64,000 bases of DNA, from the NCBI GenBank assembly GCA_963753575.1, contig CAVWCR010000003.1, positions 3,286,001 through 3,350,000 of the forward strand, read 5' to 3'. The notes below the pieces were generated by a model, which was given only the letters and a program-made list of their open reading frames with translations, was not told where the DNA came from and searched no databases. How positions within the stretch are numbered: position 1 is the first letter of the stretch; every line of letters starts with the position of its first letter. Below are positions 53,850 through 62,181 of this stretch, one piece after another. This DNA comes from VAZQ01 sp963753575 (GTDB lineage Bacteria; Pseudomonadota; Alphaproteobacteria; Rhizobiales; Xanthobacteraceae). Position numbers and translations under genes: made by a program.

Positions 53850-54222
53850 GGTGTCGTCTGATAGCCAGCAAAGACGGAAAACGAAAGTTGGGCGCATCGC
53901 AGCCAACGCCATTGATGCCGCGCGCGCCAAGGCGGACGCTGCCATTGAGCAGGCGCGCAAGGCGCACGCGCGGCTGTGGGTCGGCGGTATGGCGCCATTG
54001 GGCTACGACACCAAGGACCGGAAAATCACCGTCAATGAAGCCGAGGCCGATCGTGTCCGCAGCATCTTTCGCGGCTATCTCAAGCTCGGCAGCCTCAACC
54101 TGCTGATGGCGGACCTGCGCACACGAGGCCTTGTCACCAAGGTGCGGCCCCTTAAGACAGGCGAGACTGTCGGGGGCATCCCATTCGGGAATGGACGTGA
54201 GGTGCACTTGCTGCGAGTATAG
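53850..54222 (+). pseudogene. Internal fragment of a large serine recombinase
   Basis: The frame reads KAHARLWVGGMAPLGYDTKD, then EAEADRVRSIFRGYLKLGSL and IPFGNGREVHLLRV with a stop at 54220. This is the recombinase domain of resolvase-type integrases (PLGY, then EA-x-x-VR-x-IF). The N-terminal catalytic Ser domain and the zinc-ribbon C-terminus are missing. Confidence 0.72.
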
Positions 54223-54286
54223 ATTACAAAATGCATGCAGGGGAGACGCGATGGAGATCGCGCCCGGGGATCGATGGCCTGTCGAG

Positions 54287-54622
54287 TCAGATATTTGAGC
54301 AGTGCGGGCATCCACCGGCGGGAGATTCCGGGTATCCCACTTCTCCATTTCGGGACCGATAGCGACCAATTCCGGGCTTCCGAACCAGCCCATGCGGCCG
54401 CCCAGCCTGTGAAAAACCGGAGCACTTTCCTGCCGATAGTCTCTGTATGCCTCCGCGCCGGTCAGGCCTTTGCCACACTTGGGGTGGTCCGTGGGATAAG
54501 GCGTCAGCAATCTTGCCGCCCTCAGCCTTGGATGTGTCTACACCTGAAGTACTCTTGTTGTTCGGAGGGACCTCATTTTTTGGAGCAGGGTTAGTTTTGA
54601 TTTTCTTGTCGTCGCTGGCCAT
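54287..54622 (-). CDS. Hypothetical Lys/Asn/Pro-rich reading frame, possibly broken
   Basis: ATG 54622 has AGGAAAG upstream. The first 40 residues (DDKKIKTNPAPKNEVPPNNK ... TSKAEGGKIADAL) are hydrophilic and low in complexity; the rest of the frame looks like out-of-frame DUF1330 sequence. A short gene that ran into the DUF1330 fragment is the likeliest reading. Confidence 0.3.
   Translation of the reverse strand: MASDDKKIKTNPAPKNEVPPNNKSTSGVDTSKAEGGKIADALSHGPPQVWQRPDRRGGIQRLSAGKCSGFSQAGRPHGLVRKPGIGRYRSRNGEVGYPESPAGGCPHCSNI
54318..54513 (-). pseudogene. DUF1330-like fragment
   Basis: In a different minus-strand frame the region reads YPTDHPKCGKGLTGAEAYRD, YRQESAPVFHRLGGRMGWFG and ELVAIGPEMEKWD. 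This is the central part of DUF1330 proteins (AEAY-x-x-Y-x-x-ES ... GPE-x-x-WD). Both ends are lost, with no start of its own. Confidence 0.45.
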
Positions 54623-54849
54623 CGTCTTTCCTAACGCTGATTTGTCTGATCGAGTTAACCCGCCCACTGTGTTTCATCCGGCGGCGATTAGACCCGTGTG
54701 GTCAAAAATTGAAACGGCCGAGAACACGGTCCGTTATCCATCGCCAGTATAGCGGTTCCGGAGGCCAGTCCGGTACATAATGAACGCCATGGGGGGCGCG
54801 GTGTAAGGGGGACCGTTAATGGATTGGGCGCGCGTCCTGGCCTACTGAG

Positions 54850-54945
54850 GTGGATCAAGAGCTGCTGGCGCGGAACGAATATCTGGCCGCCGAAAACCGC
54901 ATCCTGAAGGCCCAGCTGAAAGGACCGCTCAAGCTCTCGGACGCC
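54850..54945 (+). pseudogene. N-terminal scrap of an integrase-core transposase
   Basis: VDQELLARNEYLAAENRILK then AQLKGPLKLSDAER is the leucine-zipper-like start of a common rhizobial transposase with an integrase core. The match stops after about 32 codons; the following frame is unrelated. Confidence 0.6.
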
Positions 54946-55139
54946 GAGCGGTTCACCTCCGATCTTGTCGGCAAAATCGCTGGCGACGGTATCGCTCGCA
55001 CACTCGGCAGATTGCAGATCGTTCGGCGGTATGACGACGGGCAAGTCCACGTTCCCAGAACATCGAAAATAGATCACCGGCATCGCCGGTTGCTGCGCCC
55101 GCGGCAACGCGAACAGGACCATTGCGACGAAATCGGCAT

Positions 55140-55325
55140 CTTGCGAGCGCCGATGCACTCTGCCGGGCTGCCCTTCGCGCCCTTTGACGTCGCACCGTAA
55201 AACTTGACCAACATGGCGTAGTCGATGTCCCCACCGAACGCGCCATCGACCGCCTCAAGATAAGCCTTGTGGCCGTCGCTGGTCAGTTGGACGCGATTGG
55301 CGAGCCGATCCCGTAGGTCGTCCAT
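55140..55325 (-). pseudogene. IS1-family transposase fragment
   Basis: The minus strand reads MDDLRDRLANRVQLTSDGHK, AYLEAVDGAFGGDIDYAMLV, KFYGATSKGAKGSPAECIGA. This is the middle of IS1-type DDE transposases (QLTSDGHKAY-x-EAV). Both ends are missing. Confidence 0.72.
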
Positions 55326-55344
55326 GAAGGCGATTGCGTAGTCA

Positions 55345-55390
55345 CTATCACGTCGGCGGGGCGCTTCTCGCCTTTGGGTCCCTTAGACAT
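55345..55390 (-). pseudogene. Truncated start of a small hypothetical gene
   Basis: The ATG at 55390 opens MSKGPKGEKRPADVI, which I recognise as the start of a widespread short rhizobial protein. Sequence beyond residue 15 diverges where the IS1 fragment begins. The ATG overlaps the stop region of the upstream gene (CATGTCTAA), so the two were coupled. Confidence 0.45.
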
Positions 55391-55571
55391 GACCCTTCCC
55401 TCGCGCCGCTTTGATGAGCCCAATCAATTGGGCCCTCAACACACGCCCAGTGATCTGATTAACCGAGTAGCCCTCTGCTTTCAGTTGCTTCCCAATGGCA
55501 TCGACCGTGGCGAAGCTGCCCGACTTTGCCAGTTGAAATGCGCGTTCTAGGACCGTGACGGTTTGATCCAT
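55383..55571 (-). CDS. Small hypothetical protein
   Basis: From ATG 55571 the product is 62 residues (MDQTVTVLERAFQLAKSGSF, then GKQLKAEGYSVNQITG, GRVLRAQLIGLIKAARG). It is a helical protein resembling a winged-helix half. A longer frame extends to 55634. It was coupled to the truncated gene after it and may be the intact first half of a two-gene unit. Function unknown. Confidence 0.55.
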   Translation of the reverse strand: MDQTVTVLERAFQLAKSGSFATVDAIGKQLKAEGYSVNQITGRVLRAQLIGLIKAARGKGHV

Positions 55572-55639
55572 AACGCTAAACATAGCAGGGACTGCAGCCA
55601 CGGGCGACGGCAAGTCAGGGGCGCCAAATTGCAAACTGA

Positions 55640-56229
55640 TACCCCTTTGCCCACGCTCTGTCCCGGCAGTGACTGAGCGGCCAGAATCAAGGAGCGACGT
55701 CGGGGACTACCAGGCGCCGGCAGAGGACACGACCTGCAGATTGCAGCGGTGACGTGGTCGCTTTGCCCGCGATCCTCCAACCGCGCTTGCGGGAAGCGTT
55801 GCTGCAGGAACTCGCGCTTTGCTTCGAAGTTGCCGCGGGACGTGCGCTGCTCAACTGACCTCCTCCAAATTCCAGAAATTCTAAATCAAAAGAACGCCAG
55901 CGTCTCGATAGGCGTCGGGTCGCCAGATCGATGACTTGAATGCTGCCGGCGTCTTGGCAGCGACGAACAGCGAGTCCAAAAGGTTCAAGGCTTGCTAGGC
56001 AATTCATCATCGGAGGTTATTATTCCGAAGCGGAGCCGGCGATGGTCCTTACCTCCGATAATCCTAAGTTATCTGCATATGGAGCGACTGAGCGCTTGCG
56101 CAACTCGCAAATGGACCGAGCAGCGGCTCGCCCGCCTCGTCCAAGCGTATATCCGGCAATGTCGAGAAGAACATCGAGGTCGCGCTCGACATCGAGGAGA
56201 TCGCTTGCGGAAGAGTCGAAAGCATCCAG
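55640..56229. other. No gene recognised
   Basis: About 590 bases upstream of the exonuclease gene. Frames on both strands show no motif. The end near 56180-56229 reads as a plus-strand open frame leading into the exonuclease without a good start. Confidence 0.4.
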
Positions 56230-57183
56230 TTGACCAACTCATTTTGGAGTAAGTACACTGAGGCACATGTGCTGAGGTCGGGGAACTTGATCGTGGCAAT
56301 AGATTACGAAGAGATGGCGAAATCTCTTGAGGGAACGGGAGACTATCGGATCCTTCGTCGCTTTCGGCCACGCGATCAATATACGAACTTGCCGAAGGGC
56401 AAAGAGCACACTGGTGTAATACTTGATGTAGAGACGACGGGTCTGAACACCACCGCGGATGAGATCATTGAAATTGGAATGATCAAATTCTCTTACTCGC
56501 ACAATGGTGTGATAGGAAAGGTTGTCGATACCTTTAGTGCGCTGAACGAGCCGAACATATTGATTCCGGCCGAAGTCGTGGAATTGACCGGAATCTCCCA
56601 AGAGGACGTTGCAGGCCAGCATATTGATGTGGAAGCGGTAGCGGCTTTTGTGTCAGACGCGAAGATCATTATTGCTCACAACGCAAAATTTGACCGACGA
56701 TTTTGCGAGCGCCGTTGCGAGGTTTTCGAGAGTAGCGCATGGGGATGCTCTTCCAGCCAGGTCGAATGGCGCAAGAAGCACGGGTTTGAAAGTTCGCGAC
56801 TCGATCACCTCCTGCGGGGTGTAGGATTGTTTCATGAGGGACACCGGGCCATCGACGACTGCTACGCGGTTTTGGAGATGTTGGATCATTCTGTAAAGAC
56901 ATTGAATAAACCCGCACTAGCGCTCCTATTGGAGGAGGCATGGCGAACAGTCGCCCGTGTATGGGCGGCAGGCGCACCGTATAGCGTGCGGGAAGAACTT
57001 AAGGCGCGAGGGTACAAATGGAATAACGGCATCGACGGTCGTGCAAGATCCTGGTATCGCGACGTTGAGAAAAATGCAAGCGAGGACGAAATCGATTGGC
57101 TGAAGAAGAACATCTTTGAGCGAGATGTCGATATTCGCGTGCAGATAATCGACCCCTTTAGTCGTTTTTCAGTTCGCGACTAG
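56230..57183 (+). CDS. DEDDh 3'-5' exonuclease (DnaQ-like)
   Basis: The product is 289-317 residues, depending on whether TTG 56230 or ATG 56314 is the start (the latter has GAAGAG before it). The exonuclease domain has ExoI ILDVETTGL (Asp66 and Glu68 in the long form), ExoII with AHNAKFDRRF, and ExoIII HRAIDDCYAVLEML. A C-terminal 75 residues (VREELKARGYKWNNG, RARSWYRDV) form an extra domain often appended to such exonucleases. Proteins of this family proofread or trim DNA or RNA ends. It converges with the nuclease-helicase gene at 57248 with a 64-base gap. Confidence 0.85.
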   Translation: MTNSFWSKYTEAHVLRSGNLIVAIDYEEMAKSLEGTGDYRILRRFRPRDQYTNLPKGKEHTGVILDVETTGLNTTADEIIEIGMIKFSYSHNGVIGKVVDTFSALNEPNILIPAEVVELTGISQEDVAGQHIDVEAVAAFVSDAKIIIAHNAKFDRRFCERRCEVFESSAWGCSSSQVEWRKKHGFESSRLDHLLRGVGLFHEGHRAIDDCYAVLEMLDHSVKTLNKPALALLLEEAWRTVARVWAAGAPYSVREELKARGYKWNNGIDGRARSWYRDVEKNASEDEIDWLKKNIFERDVDIRVQIIDPFSRFSVRD

Positions 57184-57247
57184 GTTTATCGCGAGAGGTT
57201 ATTGTGGTGTTGAGATTGTCCTCTTGCCATCAACGACGAGAGACGGC

Positions 57248-60200
57248 TCACTGAATGACCTTTGCTATCTCTCGATAACGACAAAACGCGTTGGCCAGTT
57301 GCATATGCCGAGGCGTCCGGCATTCGGCCTCGAATACATGAGGCGAGCCAACGAGAATGCACACACATTTCGCGCGTGACGTTGCGACGTTAAGGCGGTT
57401 CTTGCTATAAAGAAATTCCATGCCTCGGGGCGCGTCAGCATGGCTCGAAGTCGTCATGGAATAGATTACAATCGGTGCTTCTTGTCCTTGAAATCGGTCC
57501 ACCGTTCCAATTCTGGCTCCGGGAATACGCTCCTGAAGCGCGAAAACTTGAGCGTTATACGGAGCGATAATGAGGATATCGTCCAATCCGATCGCAGCCT
57601 CGCCCCCCTCCCGATCGACCCAGGTTGCCTTCGCACCGAGAATCTCCGTGACGAGATCACGGATTTGGTCAGCCTCCTCCAGGCACGAGCTCTGATTGCC
57701 CTCGTGAATGACGGGCATGTACATCAGCCCGGAGCCCGTGATCCGGCCGCCCGATTTGATTCTTTGTTGCTCCAATCCCGGACGCGAGCGCAGCCGGCCC
57801 TCATAGAATAATTCGGAGGTGAACGAGCATATTTCGGGGTGCAGGCGCCAAGTTTCTTCGAGGAAGAGACCGCGTTCTGGAGGAACGGTCGCGTGAATAC
57901 CCAGGATATGGGCCAGAGCGGATACATCCGTGCCCTCCGGATGACTGCCTTGTATCGGCTGTTCAAGCTGTCGCGGATCACCCAACAGCACAATACTCTT
58001 CGCCGCTTGGGAGACGGCGAGCACGTTGGCGAGGGATATTTGCGCCGCCTCGTCGATAATCAGCAAATCAAGAGACTCGAACGCGTCTGGCCGTGCCCAT
58101 AGCCACGCCGTTCCCGCCGCGACCTGATAGCTGCTTCCGATGCCTCCCAGGAGCGCCGCGTTATCGGTCGTGAATTGTAGTCCAGGGATATTGGCTTCCT
58201 TCTCGGTGACTTTTTGCATGCATCGAACTGTGATGCCGGCATCGCGTGCCGCTTCCAGAACTTCGTCGAGAACGTTGCGGATAACTTTGTGACTGTTGGC
58301 GGTAATGCCGATTTTCTTTCCCGATTTTGCTAGGGCGCAAATCATGCGCGCTCCGGTGTGCGTTTTTCCGGCACCCGGTGGACCCTGAATTGGGAGCACT
58401 GTGCTGTCGAGGTGCGGCGCGATCCGTATGGCGGCTGCCAGGCCCGGTTCGTCGGGCTCTCTCAGCTCGCGTCCGCCTAGCCGCGGCGCGACCAGCATCA
58501 AGAGGTCGCGTGCCGCTTGAAATGACCCTCGGCCTTCAATGCCGTTATCAGCCACATACTCCCCGATGCGCACGAGCGCTTCCGCGAGCACCTTTGAATC
58601 GACAACCTTGTGCGCATAAACGGCAACCGGATGAACACCCGCCGTATCCTGCCGCTTCTTGATATCGATCGTCCGGTCGTCGAACGATATCTCTTCAACC
58701 TTGCCGAATTTTTCGCCGCCGGTTTGGCGCAGGTCCTCGCCGCCCCGCAAGTCGGTTTCCTGCACCTGGAAGCTGTAGCGATGGATGGGGGCTTTCGCCG
58801 TGCCGCCAACGCTGGCAGAGAAAGCTAATCCCGACAACCCGGCGCGCTCCTCCAGCAAATCTTCAGCCGACAGGTTGCGCAAGCGAAAGTGCTCCCACCA
58901 TACTGCTTTCTGTTCCCGCCGGTGCCAGTCGAGGATGTAGGCAAGCACCCAGCTCGCATGTTGCCCGGCAGTGCGCTGGGTAGGGTCGACCGGGACGTCA
59001 TGGGTCAACCGGTTTACAAGAGCCTCAATCTTCTGCTGCCACGCCGACAGATCCTCGCCGGAATCGCCCGGCTTGGGTACAGGTCGCGCGATTGTCGTGC
59101 CACCCGCGATCAACGTCGCCCGCAACGTCTCCAGCCATTCACGCAACCGCCACGTGGAAAAGCAGTCGTCGCGGTTATAGCCCTGAACCGTAGCGCGGTC
59201 CTTCTCGTTGATGCTCGTAAGATCGTCCAATTCAAGGCACGCCTGCACTTTGGCAAGGGCAATATTGGCATTCGGCAGAAGCACCGTTCGCTCGAACGCG
59301 TAAAGTGGTTCGAGCTTCTTGATCGAATAGCTTTCGACGCTCGCCCGGATCCCGTGCCGGGCCACCGCATAGAGATCGACGAACAACTCGGATCGCAGCA
59401 TGCGGTCGAGTTCATTCTCGCGCGTCACGTAACGGCCCATCAGTCGTTTGAGGGCGGAGGGCTCATAGGAGGCGTAATGATAGATGTGAAGGTCGGGATA
59501 CGTCTTTAATCGGGCAATCACAAAATCCACGAACCGTTCGAAGGCCTGTTTCTCCTCTACCCGCGAGGTCGCCCAGTCCGCAACGTAGGTTAGCTCGTCG
59601 CCTTTATCCTTGACGGCGTAGCCAAACAAGAATTCAAGACCACCATCGCCAACGAACGGATCGGCTTCGAGATCAAAGAAAATATCTCCCGTCGAGGGCA
59701 CTGGGAGACGGGTTAACCCAAATCCGGGATCCACCCCGAGTGCCTCGTAGACAACCTTGCCCTCGGCGCGACCGCGCATCTGCACCCGCGCCTGCTCGCG
59801 AACTTTCTCGTAGCTCTGCGTGGAACCACGATCCGGCTTCCATTGAACCGGCAACGGCATAAGGGCGAGGTCGGCAGTCGTCGCGACGTTGCGCCGCTGG
59901 AGTTCGCCGATTTGCGACTTGGAGATGCCCGCCACCAAGGAAAGATGGTTGTCTTTTCGGCGCTTGGCATCGCAGTAGGTTTGCCATCGGCAGATTTCGC
60001 AGTGCTCCTTTGGATCGGGATAGGTTTCCTCTTCGGCCGAAGCGACGGCGCGTTCGAGACTGGCCCGGACAAGGCGGTAGTATGCGGCAAAGTCCGCGAC
60101 GCGATATTGCTCTGGCTCGTATTTCGACCCGGGTACGACCACGTGCGCAAATTCGGGGACGTGCCGCTGCGTGGTGTCAAGCAGATCGGAGTAGAGGCAG

Positions 60201-60643
60201 AGTTGGAGAACTGTGCCGCCTTTCGTCTCCCGCGCGAGTTTCGTATCGATGACCTCGTACGACCAGGCCCCAAGTTGGCTCGGCGTCTCGACGCGTTTTA
60301 GAACGTCGGCACGCCCGCTCCAGTGACCTGCGCGGAGCGCGCCCTGGACGATGATTTGAACTCCCGCCTTCATGACGTCGAGGGTGTGCTTCATAGAGGC
60401 TGGATCAACGCCGACACCATCGATCAGAGCAGTCTCATATCCCGCCGCCTTCAAATGATCGACAAAGCCCTGCTCGTGGCGGGAGCCGCGCTCCGCCAAA
60501 AGCTCAAGCAGGGGGTCCCAGCGGACAGGTTTCACCAATGCGCCGTCGGCAACGGCCAAATCGAGGCGTGTCAGGTGGCGGCAATTGAGATGCCCCACCA
60601 AATCCGATGCCGTCAGCAGTGTTGATCCCGCACTCCTCAGCAT
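57248..60643 (-). CDS. TM0106-family RecB-like nuclease + DEDDy exonuclease + UPF1-like helicase
   Basis: The 1131-residue protein has three modules. Residues 1-230: Cas4/RecB-like nuclease with Cys21 and a C-terminal CEICRWQTYC (Cys215, 218, 224) that would ligate 4Fe-4S, plus GRADVL (Asp113) and WSYEVIDTKLA (Asp133, Lys135). Residues about 318-505: RNase H-like DEDDy domain (FFDLEAD; YHYASYEPSAL; YNRDDC). Residues about 720-1131: SF1 helicase with GPPGAGKTHTG (754-764), LLIIDEAAQIS (DEAA 864-867), GDPRQLEQPIQG and a C-terminal RLNVATSRAK motif. It looks intact. It lies 167 bases downstream of the helical protein gene on the same strand. Confidence 0.9.
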   Translation of the reverse strand: MLRSAGSTLLTASDLVGHLNCRHLTRLDLAVADGALVKPVRWDPLLELLAERGSRHEQGFVDHLKAAGYETALIDGVGVDPASMKHTLDVMKAGVQIIVQGALRAGHWSGRADVLKRVETPSQLGAWSYEVIDTKLARETKGGTVLQLCLYSDLLDTTQRHVPEFAHVVVPGSKYEPEQYRVADFAAYYRLVRASLERAVASAEEETYPDPKEHCEICRWQTYCDAKRRKDNHLSLVAGISKSQIGELQRRNVATTADLALMPLPVQWKPDRGSTQSYEKVREQARVQMRGRAEGKVVYEALGVDPGFGLTRLPVPSTGDIFFDLEADPFVGDGGLEFLFGYAVKDKGDELTYVADWATSRVEEKQAFERFVDFVIARLKTYPDLHIYHYASYEPSALKRLMGRYVTRENELDRMLRSELFVDLYAVARHGIRASVESYSIKKLEPLYAFERTVLLPNANIALAKVQACLELDDLTSINEKDRATVQGYNRDDCFSTWRLREWLETLRATLIAGGTTIARPVPKPGDSGEDLSAWQQKIEALVNRLTHDVPVDPTQRTAGQHASWVLAYILDWHRREQKAVWWEHFRLRNLSAEDLLEERAGLSGLAFSASVGGTAKAPIHRYSFQVQETDLRGGEDLRQTGGEKFGKVEEISFDDRTIDIKKRQDTAGVHPVAVYAHKVVDSKVLAEALVRIGEYVADNGIEGRGSFQAARDLLMLVAPRLGGRELREPDEPGLAAAIRIAPHLDSTVLPIQGPPGAGKTHTGARMICALAKSGKKIGITANSHKVIRNVLDEVLEAARDAGITVRCMQKVTEKEANIPGLQFTTDNAALLGGIGSSYQVAAGTAWLWARPDAFESLDLLIIDEAAQISLANVLAVSQAAKSIVLLGDPRQLEQPIQGSHPEGTDVSALAHILGIHATVPPERGLFLEETWRLHPEICSFTSELFYEGRLRSRPGLEQQRIKSGGRITGSGLMYMPVIHEGNQSSCLEEADQIRDLVTEILGAKATWVDREGGEAAIGLDDILIIAPYNAQVFALQERIPGARIGTVDRFQGQEAPIVIYSMTTSSHADAPRGMEFLYSKNRLNVATSRAKCVCILVGSPHVFEAECRTPRHMQLANAFCRYREIAKVIQ

Positions 60644-60810
60644 GATTGAAATTAGCAGGACGGCGAAACCCCGGCAACGATCCCGCGGATCCTCCCGCAG
60701 GTCGCGCGTCGCCTAATGACCGCGCCAAAACGACATGGCGAATTCCATTTCTTCGTTGCCGCAACTCGCACCGTGGCTCTTATAGCCGTGGGAAGTCGAT
60801 CCAGATTCCG

Positions 60811-62181
60811 CTACTCCCGCCGTTGAACTTGCTGATGTCTCCGGCTGACCTCCCGGTCTGCTTCCGTGAATGGAACCGTCTTTACAGGCCGTACTCCGGC
60901 CTCGACGGCACGCTCGATGACCATTTCGCTTCCAGATGCCGCTAACAGCTCTTGCAACCGCGAGAATTCCGAGCACCAAATCGTTTCCATGTCTCGATCT
61001 CGACGCGAGTTGCGGGTCGCGGAAGGTCTTTCAGACCCGACGACCCGCACGTGTAAGCGAGATATGTCCGGCGACCCTCCCAGTTCGATCCCATAGTCGG
61101 TCGTATTTGGCTTTCGGATGACAATTTGGCCATTCTGCGCCCAAGCGGTCGACATCGCTTCGTGCACCTCATAGCCAAGGGCGGCAAGTCCGCCGAGTAC
61201 TGCGCGTCGTCTCGCGGCAGCAGCGAGCTTTCCCGTCTCACTCTCGATGACCGCGTGCGCTCGCGCGACCAGATGCTCGGCTCCATCAAGCTTCGCCGAC
61301 TGCAACATGGATGCGATTTGCACCTCCATCGCATGCGTCTCCGGCGTACCAAGGGTGCGGAGGCCCATCTGAACTTCACGCAACCTGTCTATCCGAATTT
61401 CGTCCGCGCGGCGACGGTGGGACCGCTCCGAAAGATCCAGGACGAGTGAATTTGTCAAGAGAGCTCGGCGCTCAGGCGAGACTTCGGCCGCTATAGCACT
61501 GGCTCGCGTCCTAAATGGCTGAACGATTTCCTCATCATCCAGCGTCTCGATCTCGGCCATGAGTGCGTCCAGACGGCTGTCGCGCTGATTGACGCTCGAA
61601 CTGTGGACGGCAAGCCACTCCGGAAAACTCTGCGGTCGCTCATCCGAGCCCAAGCGCCCAGCGAACTCCAACTGCTCCTTTGATGGGCCAACTGCGCTTC
61701 GGTGCGCGGCGATGGTCGTATAGCTTTGAGTAAGTACAGCTTCCATCGCCAGGAGTTCGCGCTCCTCGGCAAGATTCGCGCGCGTCGCGACATTCCGAAG
61801 GGCAAGCGGCGCCTCCTGGCCCCCGGCTTCCATGGCGGAGATGATGGTCCTGGCCGCATCCGCGATACGCCGACCCTTTGAGCGCTTGACTTCGGCAGCA
61901 GCGATCGCGCGGGCACGAATTTTCTGCATCTCGGTTTTGAGAAATGTCACCGTCAAGGGCGCCTGTTTCTGAAGGTCCCCCCAGCGATCTTCCTCGAACA
62001 AACGTCTGAGTTGCTGGAGGCGCCCATCGACATCCGCGCTCAGCATATCGCCAGGCGAGTCACGCCGTCTCGCGCAGCGCCGGAACTCTGCTACGGCCTC
62101 TTCCGCATTCGCGATGTGTCGTCTACAGATTGCTTCGATTTCTTCGCGCGTTACGATTTTAACGACCTTCGGTCCGCTCAT
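60811..62181 (-). CDS. Uncharacterised helical protein of the nuclease-helicase operon
   Basis: From ATG 62181 the product is 456 residues. It begins MSGPKVVKIVTREEI, a strikingly conserved-looking start I recall in several bacterial hypothetical proteins, then long charged helices with coiled-coil character (residues about 15-330), and a smaller alpha/beta C-terminal part (AWAQNGQIVIRKPNT, RLHVRVVGSERPS). No nuclease or ATPase motif is visible. Its ATG overlaps the TGA of the upstream helicase in ATGA, so the two are translated together. Probably a structural or sensor subunit. Confidence 0.75.
   Translation of the reverse strand: MSGPKVVKIVTREEIEAICRRHIANAEEAVAEFRRCARRRDSPGDMLSADVDGRLQQLRRLFEEDRWGDLQKQAPLTVTFLKTEMQKIRARAIAAAEVKRSKGRRIADAARTIISAMEAGGQEAPLALRNVATRANLAEERELLAMEAVLTQSYTTIAAHRSAVGPSKEQLEFAGRLGSDERPQSFPEWLAVHSSSVNQRDSRLDALMAEIETLDDEEIVQPFRTRASAIAAEVSPERRALLTNSLVLDLSERSHRRRADEIRIDRLREVQMGLRTLGTPETHAMEVQIASMLQSAKLDGAEHLVARAHAVIESETGKLAAAARRRAVLGGLAALGYEVHEAMSTAWAQNGQIVIRKPNTTDYGIELGGSPDISRLHVRVVGSERPSATRNSRRDRDMETIWCSEFSRLQELLAASGSEMVIERAVEAGVRPVKTVPFTEADREVSRRHQQVQRRE

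Noticed and set aside
53737..54510. Long minus-strand open frame (257 codons) over the recombinase fragment
   Set aside because: Only its first quarter matches DUF1330; the rest is the antisense of the serine-recombinase fragment and has no motif.
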